Shown piece by piece: positions 19,857-27,881 of a stretch of 64,000 bases of DNA (position 1 is its first letter; each line of letters begins with the position of its first letter). Both the position numbers and the translations under genes were made by a program. The DNA lies in assembly GCF_014202575.1 (NCBI RefSeq), contig NZ_JACHHB010000003.1, positions 187,246 to 251,245 on the forward strand. Reading direction: 5' to 3'. Origin of the DNA: Texcoconibacillus texcoconensis (lineage in GTDB: Bacteria; Bacillota; Bacilli; Bacillales; Salisediminibacteriaceae). The notes beneath the pieces were generated by a model. That model was not told the DNA's origin and did no database searches. It saw only the letters and a list, made by a program, of their open reading frames with translations.

Positions 19857-21080
19857 TTATTGACCTGAGTTGTCCAATGCCTTGTACTGTTTTTCATTAG
19901 GGCGAATCCATATTAAGACAATCAACATCGCAATAAACGATAAACTTGCGACGACACTAAACAAAATGACATGGGACGCTTTCATTAATAGCGCAACAAG
20001 CGGTGGCGCGGCAGCAATTCCCACAAAACGCATACTGTTATATATTGATGTTATTGTACCGCGCTCTTCTTTTGCGATCCCTTCGGTTACGAGTGCATCT
20101 AAACAAGGTAGCGCAACACCAATGCCCATACCAATAATAAACATGGCCGTAAGTAGTACATATATATCCTTTGTAAAAGCAACCGAAACATTAGCGCCTG
20201 TCAAAACGAGTAACCCTGAAAATATCACCCATTTCATCACGTTTTTTTCTTTACCGATTTTTTTCCCCGTCAGATAAGATGAAATACATAATGATGCTAA
20301 CGGAATCGCTAAGACGACACCTTTGGATACCCCCTCAATTTGATGCTCATCTTCGAGCATCGTTGATAAATAAAACAAGACACCAAACACGACGAACATA
20401 CATAAAGCACCTGTAATAAATACAGAAATAAGCCAGCGACTTTCGCGTCGGATAATTTTACGTATTTCTTTCCAAAAATCTTTCAACCTTAATGGTTTAT
20501 CCGATTTTTTTGGTGTTTTTACTAGAAAAATGATTCCGATTAAAGAGATGAAACAAAAAACGGGGAATGCAAAGAAAGGAAGGAACCAAGTAAATGTCGC
20601 TAGCCAAGCACCTAATATTGGACTTAATACTTTACCAAACGTATTCGATGTTTCTACGACACCTAAACCATGACTTACATCTTTTTCCTCTTGAAAGATG
20701 TCGCCTACTAAAGGCATGACAATTGGCGTTGTTCCAGCTGCTCCAACCCCTTGTAAAAACCGTCCAAATAAAATGATGCTATATGAGTCTTCTAACTGCC
20801 ACGCTGCCCAACCTGAAATGCTCCCACCTATCGCTGCGATAATTAGACTAGGAATGATCATTCTTTTTCTACCGTAAAAATCTGATAAAAAGCCAGCTAC
20901 AGGAATGAGAACGATCGCAACAAGTGAATAAATTGTAATAATCATACTAATTTGAAAAGAACTGACTGAAAGCTTTTCTTCCATTGTTGGTAAAACGGGA
21001 ATTAACATTGAGTTCCCTAAGGTCATAACAAGCGGAATCGAGGCAACTGACGCTAAATCCCACATGTGTTTGTCTTTCAT
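19857..21080 (-). CDS. MFS transporter, drug-efflux type
   Basis: Twelve-segment major facilitator protein of 407 residues. Motif A appears as GFLSDFYGRKRM between helices 2 and 3, and the drug-antiporter motif C-like stretch GAAGTTPIVMP follows; a long basic loop separates the two six-helix halves. The ATG at 21080 is preceded by GGGGGCG. It lies 48 bases upstream of ytkD on the same strand, but no functional link is evident. Multidrug or small-metabolite efflux is the usual role; substrate unknown. Confidence 0.85.
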   Translation of the reverse strand: MKDKHMWDLASVASIPLVMTLGNSMLIPVLPTMEEKLSVSSFQISMIITIYSLVAIVLIPVAGFLSDFYGRKRMIIPSLIIAAIGGSISGWAAWQLEDSYSIILFGRFLQGVGAAGTTPIVMPLVGDIFQEEKDVSHGLGVVETSNTFGKVLSPILGAWLATFTWFLPFFAFPVFCFISLIGIIFLVKTPKKSDKPLRLKDFWKEIRKIIRRESRWLISVFITGALCMFVVFGVLFYLSTMLEDEHQIEGVSKGVVLAIPLASLCISSYLTGKKIGKEKNVMKWVIFSGLLVLTGANVSVAFTKDIYVLLTAMFIIGMGIGVALPCLDALVTEGIAKEERGTITSIYNSMRFVGIAAAPPLVALLMKASHVILFSVVASLSFIAMLIVLIWIRPNEKQYKALDNSGQ

Positions 21081-21155
21081 CCATACGCCCCCATTTTTTC
21101 ATTCCTTAGGTTAGTATGGATATTTGCTCGTTCTTTTTATACGCTCTAATAAAGC

Positions 21156-21191
21156 AAAGGGTCTGCCCTCACTGGAGAGGACAGACCCTTT
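21156..21191 (-). terminator. terminator after tatA
   Basis: AAAGGGTCTG / CAGACCCTTT stem with an inner CCTC / GAGG helix, 12 bases past the tatA stop; marks the end of the fdhE-mobA-moeA-tatA transcript. Confidence 0.75.
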
Positions 21192-21203
21192 ATCTACTAC
21201 ACG

Positions 21204-21449
21204 TTAAGATTTTGAAGTTTCTTGTGCTTTTTCAGAAGTATCTTCAAATTTTGTCGCTTCTTCTACGTCTTGTTTTACTTCTTCAATCGGTTCGGTAACA
21301 TCTTTTGTTAAGTCTTTCGTTGAATTTTTAAATTCTTTTAAAGTTTGACCTGCAGCCTTCCCAATTTCCGGTAGCTTTTTCGGGCCAAAAATAATCAATG
21401 CAATTACTAAAATTAAGATTAACCCTGGAATACCAATGTTACTAATCAT
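21204..21449 (-). CDS. tatA: twin-arginine translocase subunit TatA/E
   Basis: Small single-span protein of 81 residues: hydrophobic segment [16 protein letters not shown], the conserved [15 protein letters not shown] hinge and amphipathic helix, then a charged acidic tail, all characteristic of TatA. ATG 21449 follows AAAGGGGAG; an in-frame ATG at 21467 has none. No tatC lies in the window. Placement at the end of the formate dehydrogenase accessory genes, whose catalytic subunit carries a Tat signal (SRRQFLK), suggests a dedicated translocon component. Confidence 0.95.
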   Translation of the reverse strand: MISNIGIPGLILILVIALIIFGPKKLPEIGKAAGQTLKEFKNSTKDLTKDVTEPIEEVKQDVEEATKFEDTSEKAQETSKS

Positions 21450-21476
21450 GATATTCTCCCCTTTCAATAATTTAAT

Positions 21477-23399
21477 TTATGATCGGTAAAAACGTGGTTC
21501 GCGGTCTTCAGATAATCGATAACCATCAAATTGATTAACTTGCTGTCGAAATGATTCGCTTTCAATCGTATTTATCAATTCTTGTCCAGACTCACTCTCA
21601 TAAAATGCGCGGGTCATTAACAAGTCATAATTTTCTTCTGCAACCGGAATAAAGTCCAGTCCCATAGCATCCGCTGCGGCACGGATTCCTAATCCAACAT
21701 TATGCTGATCACTTCTTACTTCAGCCGCAACACTTAAATGCGTAAACATTTCTCGTTCATAACCATTGACTTCTTCTACGTCTATTTTCTCATATTTCAA
21801 CAGATGATCCAAGAGAATTCTCGTTCCTGCACCACGTTGGCGATTAATATATTGAACAGAAGCGTTCGTTAAGTCATGAATTGTTTCTACACCTAAAGGA
21901 TTGCCGGCATTTACAATCAACCCTTGCTCTCGTTTGAGAAACGGTAAAAGAACGACATCTTGATCTGGAAGCATTTGCTTAACGTACGTTTCATTATAAA
22001 TACCTGTCGCTGGATCTAATAAATGAACACCGCTAATATGTGCTTCTTCGTTTTTGATGGCTAAAATACCCGACATACTTCCAGTATGCGAAATCGACAA
22101 GTCTCGTTGATGCTCTTTTCGTAAGCACGATCGTAAAATATCGATCATTAGATCATGGCTACCAGAAAACATGAAAGTCGATTCAATCTCAGGAAGAGGT
22201 CGTAGAAGCTCGACATCAACTTCTTCACCTTGTTCATAGCCAAGTTGTTCTGGCGGTATCACGAGCAACCCATCAGCACGTACGAGAGACATTGTCACCC
22301 CCGCTGCACGCGTTAATGGATTAGCAATAAATTGACCATTAACATAACCAATGTTCATACGTACGAAATCTTCCGCACCCATTGTCGAAACAATTCTTCT
22401 ACCGAGCTTCACACGAACAGTATTTCGTTTCGGCTCTTTTTTTCCATAATATTGACAAAGTAAAGGACGAACAAACCATTCCATCGCTAAATATGCCGAT
22501 ACGGGGTAACCCGGAACACCAATAATCGGTGTTGAATCAATCTCACCAATAACAACCGGCTTCCCTGGTCTTGTCGCAACCCCATGAGTATAGACCGTCC
22601 CTAACTCATTGATAACTTGTGCAGTATAGTCTTTGGAACCTGCAGAAGACCCAGCATTAATGATCACGACATCCGATTCTCTCGAGGCTTTCATTAATGA
22701 CTCACTAATTGCCTCCCAATCATCTACTGCGATATCTTGTAGCTTGGCACAGCCACCCCATTCTTCTACTTGACTGGCAAATACCGTACCATTAAATTCT
22801 ATAATATCCCCAGGTGAAACATCTAATGTCGGATAAACAAGCTCATTGCCTGTTGGGATAATTGACACCGTCGGGCGTTTTAAAACAGGGATCTCAATAA
22901 TTCCTGCTGCGAGCAACGCACCTAAGTCTATCGAACGAAGTTCATGATCTTGAGGAAACAACATTTCACCATACGTAACATCTTCACCAACAGGACGAAT
23001 ATGTTGCCATGGTGTTGCAGGTTCAATGATTTGCATTGTATCGGTGTCGACTTCGTTGACATGTTCGATCATGATCACCGCATTAAACCCATCAGGAATT
23101 GGGTCACCTGTATCAACAAAGACAAAATCGTCCCCTTTTTTCAATAACAAAGGTTGTTGCTCATGAGCAGACTTCGTTTGATCAGCTCGTACAGCAATAC
23201 CATCCATAGCCGATGCATGATAATGAGGCATCGATAGGCTTGCGTATATCGGAAAGGCTGTGACGCGTCCCACTGCCTTTTGCGAGGCGATATATTCAAC
23301 ATTTCTTTCGATTGAACATTGCTCAAGCAATTCTTGTTGTGCTTGTTGACGCGGTTTGTCTTCTAAATAAATAGTACGCTTATTTTTCCGACCGTTCAC
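21477..23399 (-). CDS. MoeA-like protein fused to a substrate-binding (PBP-like) domain
   Basis: 640 residues in two parts. Residues 1 to about 400 are MoeA: SMPHYHASAMDGIAV, DTGDPIPDGFNAVIMIE, GEDV, PTGNEL, NAGSSAGSKDYT and GVPGYPVSAY, i.e. molybdate insertion into adenylylated molybdopterin. Residues from about 410 on (FSGSHDLMIDIL ... GSMSGILAI ... YINRQRGAGTRIL) match the PBP-like domain (related to LysR effector/periplasmic binding folds) fused to some MoeA proteins. Translation starts at GTG 23399 behind GAGGAGG. The neighbour is a stand-alone moeA, so the fused copy probably has a specialised or regulatory job such as sensing an oxyanion or cofactor; that is inference. Confidence 0.9.
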   Translation of the reverse strand: MNGRKNKRTIYLEDKPRQQAQQELLEQCSIERNVEYIASQKAVGRVTAFPIYASLSMPHYHASAMDGIAVRADQTKSAHEQQPLLLKKGDDFVFVDTGDPIPDGFNAVIMIEHVNEVDTDTMQIIEPATPWQHIRPVGEDVTYGEMLFPQDHELRSIDLGALLAAGIIEIPVLKRPTVSIIPTGNELVYPTLDVSPGDIIEFNGTVFASQVEEWGGCAKLQDIAVDDWEAISESLMKASRESDVVIINAGSSAGSKDYTAQVINELGTVYTHGVATRPGKPVVIGEIDSTPIIGVPGYPVSAYLAMEWFVRPLLCQYYGKKEPKRNTVRVKLGRRIVSTMGAEDFVRMNIGYVNGQFIANPLTRAAGVTMSLVRADGLLVIPPEQLGYEQGEEVDVELLRPLPEIESTFMFSGSHDLMIDILRSCLRKEHQRDLSISHTGSMSGILAIKNEEAHISGVHLLDPATGIYNETYVKQMLPDQDVVLLPFLKREQGLIVNAGNPLGVETIHDLTNASVQYINRQRGAGTRILLDHLLKYEKIDVEEVNGYEREMFTHLSVAAEVRSDQHNVGLGIRAAADAMGLDFIPVAEENYDLLMTRAFYESESGQELINTIESESFRQQVNQFDGYRLSEDREPRFYRS

Positions 23400-23495
23400 A
23401 CTTACACAGCCTCCTCTTTCATCGGGGTAAAAAATCGATCGGTAATGAAAAGAAAAAATATAAATAAATGCAATATTATGTTTTACCGTCTCATT

Positions 23496-24731
23496 TTAAA
23501 ATAAGGTGACTTGTACTTGGTCGCCTTTTAGGACCCCTTCTTTTTTCGAATCAATTTCCAATAGACCATCACTTTTTACGAGCGTCTTCATGAGCCCTGA
23601 TTTTCCTAATATCGGTTTGGCGAAAAGTTCACCTTCATCTTCAACAAGCTGAACACGAATATAATCTGTTCGACCAGGTGTAGAAGGAATATTTTCCGAT
23701 ACTTTCGCTACCTTCGATGGGCGAATTGGCTCGACACGTTGTCCTGATAACCGGCGTAACAAAGGTTGTACAAACATTTGGTAAATGACCATTGCTGAAG
23801 CAGGGTGTCCTGGTAAACCAACGATTGTTTTTTCATCTGCTCGTCCAAAAATTGTTGGTTTCCCTGGCTTAACAGAGATGCCGTGAATGTCTATCGATGC
23901 TTCACCATCTCCTAATGACTCAATTACTCGTGTCGTAAAGTCCTTCTCACCAACGGAACTACCACCTGATAATAAAAGAATATCAACATGATCAAGAAGT
24001 TGTTTTGCTTTTTCGTAGTAATGTGAAAAATCATCTGGAGCAACGCCGCCATAGATACAATCAAATCCGGCTTGTTTAGCCAATTGGGGAATCGTCAAAC
24101 CATTTACATCACGAATTTCTCCCGCATTAAGAGTGACCTGATCGTATGGGACAATTTCATCGCCAGAGGATAAATAACCAATTTTGGGTGTTTCATAAAC
24201 GGGTACTTCTCTGACCCCTAAAGAAGCGAGCGCCCCCAATTCCTGTGTACGTAATTTATGTCCTTTTTGTAACAGTACTTCCCCATCTTCGACATCTTCA
24301 CCTCGAAAGATGATATTTTCCCTAGGGGCTGCCGAGCGCATGACTTGAAGCATGTCTCCCGTTTGTTCGCAATATTCAATCATCACGACAGCATCGCTAC
24401 CTTCTGGAATCATCGCACCTGTTGGAACGTAAATCGCTTCTCCTGCAGACAAAGAAATGGTTGCCTCTTCGCCCATCTTCACTTCTCCAGTAACGGATAA
24501 AAAGCCTGGCATCATTTCACTTGCGCCATACGTATCTTTAGCACGAACTGCATAGCCATCGACAGTGGAACGAGAAAATGATGGTACTGCTTCTTTAGCA
24601 ACGATATCATTTGATAGGGTGCGATGGAGTGCTTCATCAATTGGAAGATTCGTCGTCCGAGAAATTGGTTTGATTTGTTCTGAAATATATGACCACGTTT
24701 CTTCAGCCGTTTTCACTCGATAAAACTTCAT
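23496..24731 (-). CDS. moeA: molybdopterin molybdotransferase MoeA
   Basis: Stand-alone MoeA, 411 residues, inserting molybdate into MPT-AMP during Mo-cofactor synthesis. Motifs: VPSFSRSTVDGYAVRA near 50-65, VPTGAMIPEGSDAVVMIEY, GEDVEDGE, SSGDEIV, LLSGGSSVGEKDFT and VGLPGHPASAMVIY. The ATG at 24731 follows AAGGAG. Located 18 bases downstream of mobA and 96 bases upstream of the MoeA fusion, consistent with a single accessory transcript. Confidence 0.95.
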   Translation of the reverse strand: MKFYRVKTAEETWSYISEQIKPISRTTNLPIDEALHRTLSNDIVAKEAVPSFSRSTVDGYAVRAKDTYGASEMMPGFLSVTGEVKMGEEATISLSAGEAIYVPTGAMIPEGSDAVVMIEYCEQTGDMLQVMRSAAPRENIIFRGEDVEDGEVLLQKGHKLRTQELGALASLGVREVPVYETPKIGYLSSGDEIVPYDQVTLNAGEIRDVNGLTIPQLAKQAGFDCIYGGVAPDDFSHYYEKAKQLLDHVDILLLSGGSSVGEKDFTTRVIESLGDGEASIDIHGISVKPGKPTIFGRADEKTIVGLPGHPASAMVIYQMFVQPLLRRLSGQRVEPIRPSKVAKVSENIPSTPGRTDYIRVQLVEDEGELFAKPILGKSGLMKTLVKSDGLLEIDSKKEGVLKGDQVQVTLF

Positions 24732-24749
24732 GAGGAATGCTCCTTCTTT

Positions 24750-25385
24750 CTACTTTTGATCGGCAAGCCATTGCTTGGCTTTCTCAAAGTCTTCAGGGTG
24801 ATTCATATTAAAAAAAGATCGTAATACGTCTTCTTCTGTCCAACCGCTTTTAATAAAAGATGATTCATCCACTTCTACGACTGAAACATCTTTTAATACA
24901 TCGAACATACGACGTTCACCCTGCTCCAGACAATTTCTTACTTTCGGTAGAATCCTTTGATGGTACAAGGCGAATAAAGGGTGATGTTTTCCTGATATGA
25001 CAGGTAAAACAACATCTACATCCCTTTTACTCGTGAATGAATACATGGTTTCAGCAAGTCGAGTAGAAACAAGCGGCATATCACAAGCAGCAACAAATGC
25101 CCATTGTGTCTCAAGCGATGATAACCCTGCTTCTAACCCTGCTAAAGGGCCTTGTTTAACATAATGATCTGATACGACCTTACGCCCTAGAAACTGATAC
25201 TTCTCTTTTTCATTTGCAACGATGTTTACGCGAGAAGCAACAGGTGATACAGCTCGGTCGATACGCTCTATGATTGATTCTGAGCCAATCTGTAAAAAAG
25301 CTTTGTTCGTTCCCATCCGACTCGAAGCGCCTCCAGCAAGAATCAGAGCCGTTAAGTCATAGGCTGGAAAGTCGTTGGTCTTCAT
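24750..25385 (-). CDS. mobA: molybdenum cofactor guanylyltransferase MobA
   Basis: Transfers GMP from GTP to Mo-molybdopterin, giving the (bis-)MGD cofactor that formate dehydrogenases need. 211 residues; the nucleotide-binding LILAGGASSRMGTNKAFL motif is at about 14-31 and the metal-binding ACDMPLVS block follows GPLAGLEAGL. Starts in a four-base ATGA overlap with the fdhE stop, so the two are translationally coupled. Confidence 0.95.
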   Translation of the reverse strand: MKTNDFPAYDLTALILAGGASSRMGTNKAFLQIGSESIIERIDRAVSPVASRVNIVANEKEKYQFLGRKVVSDHYVKQGPLAGLEAGLSSLETQWAFVAACDMPLVSTRLAETMYSFTSKRDVDVVLPVISGKHHPLFALYHQRILPKVRNCLEQGERRMFDVLKDVSVVEVDESSFIKSGWTEEDVLRSFFNMNHPEDFEKAKQWLADQK

Positions 25386-26194
25386 GACACGCCCTCATCA
25401 TCATCACGTGCTTCTTTATACCCTTCTTCTTGGACGATAAAGTCTAAGTGAATCGTTTCTAAATCTAGTAACGCCGTTGATTTTTTAACGAAGGTTTTTC
25501 TTTTATCAATCACTTTCAAATATTTGTGACAGTGGCTACAAACCTCAGCATGGGCAATTTCATCTTCTTCTACTGTAATGTAGGATAAAGAATCATGATT
25601 ATCGTACTGACAATGTATACAGACGAGTCTTTTTTGTTGCCATGTCATTTCGCAGCGCGGACATGCTAACCATTTTTCACCGCTCTTTTCTAATGTTGCA
25701 AGACGTGCAGGTTCTCCACAGCATGGGCATTGTTTCTCACCGTTAAGTGGCAATTTTTTAGCAGCTAAATGTTCTGCGACTACTTGTAAAAATGGACGCA
25801 AAGCTTGTTCTGCAATATAGTGAGGCATCCACGGGGACACATCGTGCTTCTCAGCTTCAGATAAGAAATATTCCGTATCAAATTCTAGTGCACGTTTCAT
25901 ACATTCTTTTATTGGAGCCTCTTTCACCCACGTTTGTAGCTGATTAAGGGATTCCTCAAGACCTGTTGTTGTTTCTTTTAAATAATCGATCATATCGTTT
26001 ACGACTTCTTGATACTGATCTGAATTAAACGGAATTGATGATTGTGGAACAACCGGAAGTGTCAACACCTCATCATCCCATTGTTTGATCTCCTCAAGTA
26101 CCTGCTGTTGAATTCGGGATTTTGCTTCTTGTTGGCGTTCAATCACCCCGCGTTGCAACGCTAAATACTCATCGGTGACGACGTTTTGTTTCAT
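25382..26194 (-). CDS. fdhE: formate dehydrogenase accessory protein FdhE
   Basis: Cytoplasmic maturation factor for respiratory formate dehydrogenase, 270 residues. Four cysteine pairs form rubredoxin-like metal sites: CPCC at 156-159, CPRC at 178-181, CIHC at 192-195 and CSHC at 219-222. ATG 26194 follows AAAAGGGGTGG. It starts the second transcript of the locus, just past the terminator of the subunit operon, and leads fdhE-mobA-moeA-moeA fusion-tatA. Confidence 0.95.
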   Translation of the reverse strand: MKQNVVTDEYLALQRGVIERQQEAKSRIQQQVLEEIKQWDDEVLTLPVVPQSSIPFNSDQYQEVVNDMIDYLKETTTGLEESLNQLQTWVKEAPIKECMKRALEFDTEYFLSEAEKHDVSPWMPHYIAEQALRPFLQVVAEHLAAKKLPLNGEKQCPCCGEPARLATLEKSGEKWLACPRCEMTWQQKRLVCIHCQYDNHDSLSYITVEEDEIAHAEVCSHCHKYLKVIDKRKTFVKKSTALLDLETIHLDFIVQEEGYKEARDDDEGVS

Positions 26195-26271
26195 TTATGC
26201 CACCCCTTTTCTCAAGATTGTATACAAATGAATGATTTCACTTTCATTTATTATATCTTCCAATGACTTCT

Positions 26272-26327
26272 AAAAAAAGAGGCCGACCCGTAAAATTGCT
26301 GTGTCCAGCTATAGAGGGCCGGCCTCT
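26272..26327 (-). terminator. terminator of the formate dehydrogenase subunit operon
   Basis: Minus strand GAGGCCGGCCC / GGGTCGGCCTC stem followed by TTTTTTT, downstream of the cytochrome b gene. Confidence 0.85.
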
Positions 26328-26374
26328 CCTTTAATGATCAATGTGTAATGATCTCATCGATTAAATAGACATCA

Positions 26375-27088
26375 TTATGCCCCTTTAGAATCTTCCTCCA
26401 CAACTTCCCCTTTTTCTACGAGCTCATCATACCATTCACCGTGGTGGTGCTTAGCATAGTCAACCGAAATCTCCCCTTTTGTGATCCCTTCCATTGAGGG
26501 TTTCGAGTTCGGATGGAAAGCACTCAAGAAAATGTGTCCGATCACAACTGTTGTTGCCATAATAAACGCTACAACATGAATGAGGTTCGACCATTGGACA
26601 ACTGAAACAGGGAATGCTTCCGGGAACCATAATACGAGTCCAGAAAACACGAGCGCAAAAAACGAAACGATTTGCATACAAGAATTCAACTTTTCCCCAG
26701 GATTGTAGAAACCTTGTTTTGGCATATCTGGATTCCCGACTAAAAATTCTTTTGGAAACATAAAGAAAAATTTGATATCTTTCGGCTTCCAAGTGAGCAC
26801 TTCTTTTAACCAATGAAATAGACTTTTTCTATCAAAGAGAAGAAGCATGATTGGCGGGATCACAAAAATGACAGCAAATATTCGATGGAAAATCTGTGTC
26901 ATGTCTGGACCACCAAATACAGCGTACACCCAATGGAATGAATTCGCGAATAAAGGAAGCCCTGTAAGCAATAATAAGAAGAAGGCTGCTGCGTAAATCC
27001 AGTGAGCATAGATAAACATTTTCGTGAACCGTTTGACTTTACCTTTACTAGCCGTGTTTTGATTCATCGACCTCGCCCCCTTCTTCAT
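26375..27088 (-). CDS. formate dehydrogenase cytochrome b (gamma) subunit
   Basis: Membrane anchor passing electrons from the iron-sulfur subunit to quinone; 237 residues with four predicted membrane segments. Candidate heme-ligand histidines sit in IYAHWIYAAAF, IFHRIFAV, SNLIHVVAF and VVIGHIFLSAFHP, as in FdnI/FdoI-type di-heme subunits. Two starts are possible: ATG 27088 (AAAGGAG six bases before) and ATG 27067 (AAGGGGG eight bases before); both overlap the end of the beta subunit, implying coupled translation. Last gene of the subunit operon. Confidence 0.92.
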   Translation of the reverse strand: MKKGARSMNQNTASKGKVKRFTKMFIYAHWIYAAAFFLLLLTGLPLFANSFHWVYAVFGGPDMTQIFHRIFAVIFVIPPIMLLLFDRKSLFHWLKEVLTWKPKDIKFFFMFPKEFLVGNPDMPKQGFYNPGEKLNSCMQIVSFFALVFSGLVLWFPEAFPVSVVQWSNLIHVVAFIMATTVVIGHIFLSAFHPNSKPSMEGITKGEISVDYAKHHHGEWYDELVEKGEVVEEDSKGA

Positions 27089-27881
27089 GATGCTCTCCTT
27101 TGTTAAAGAGCTTGTTCGTTACATACCCAGTTAGAACACCCATCATCGTTACACCTAAAAGTGCTTTTCCTGCAGGTTGAGCGATATCTTTCCATAAAAC
27201 AGCTGATGTTGGTACTTCTGGGTTCTCTGGTAAACCATAGACGCTCGGCTTATCAGCTAATACATAAAACATTTTCGTACCACCGACACCTGGTGGATTA
27301 TATATTTGCGCATTCGGGAAGAATTGCTTCGCTTTTTCTAGCCTTTCTTCAGCTAGTTTTAACATCTCTTCTCTTTCACCAAATACAATCGCATCTAGCG
27401 GGCAAGTATCTACACAGGATGGTTGTAACCCTTCTTGGAGTCGGTCTTCACATAGTGTACATTTTTGTGCCCTTTGTCTTACATCACCGTCTTCAGTGAC
27501 ATAATCAGCAAGTTCAACAATGTCAAATGGACAATTATATACACAGTAGCTACATCCAACACATGCTTCCTGGTCAATATCTACAGAACCAAATTCACCG
27601 TACGTGATCGCACCTTCAGGACAAACCTTCTCACAAGCTGCGTCTGCACAATGATAGCAGGCACTGTGGCGGTATAACCATTCAAATCCACCATTTGCGG
27701 TTTCATGTTCTTTCATTTGCAAAACATTCCACGTTTTTCCTGTCGGCTTTTCATGTGATTGATAACCGCCAGAATAAGCTTGGGTTTCAACCGGAAGATC
27801 GTTCCAATTTTTACAAGCTACCATGCACGCGCGACAACCTGTACAAACTGTTACGTCTACGAGCTTACTGTATGTCGTCAT
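27048..27881 (-). CDS. formate dehydrogenase iron-sulfur (beta) subunit
   Basis: Electron-transfer subunit of 277 residues with four cysteine quartets for [4Fe-4S] clusters: CTGCRACMVAC (C13, C16, C19, C23), CYHCADAACEKVCP, CVGCSYCVYNCP and CTLCEDR...SCVDTCP. A C-terminal hydrophobic stretch (GKALLGVTMMGVLTGYV) should anchor it in the membrane as in FdnH. The ATG overlaps the TGA of the catalytic subunit gene by four bases (ATGA), so the two are coupled. Confidence 0.95.
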   Translation of the reverse strand: MTTYSKLVDVTVCTGCRACMVACKNWNDLPVETQAYSGGYQSHEKPTGKTWNVLQMKEHETANGGFEWLYRHSACYHCADAACEKVCPEGAITYGEFGSVDIDQEACVGCSYCVYNCPFDIVELADYVTEDGDVRQRAQKCTLCEDRLQEGLQPSCVDTCPLDAIVFGEREEMLKLAEERLEKAKQFFPNAQIYNPPGVGGTKMFYVLADKPSVYGLPENPEVPTSAVLWKDIAQPAGKALLGVTMMGVLTGYVTNKLFNKGEHHEEGGEVDESKHG

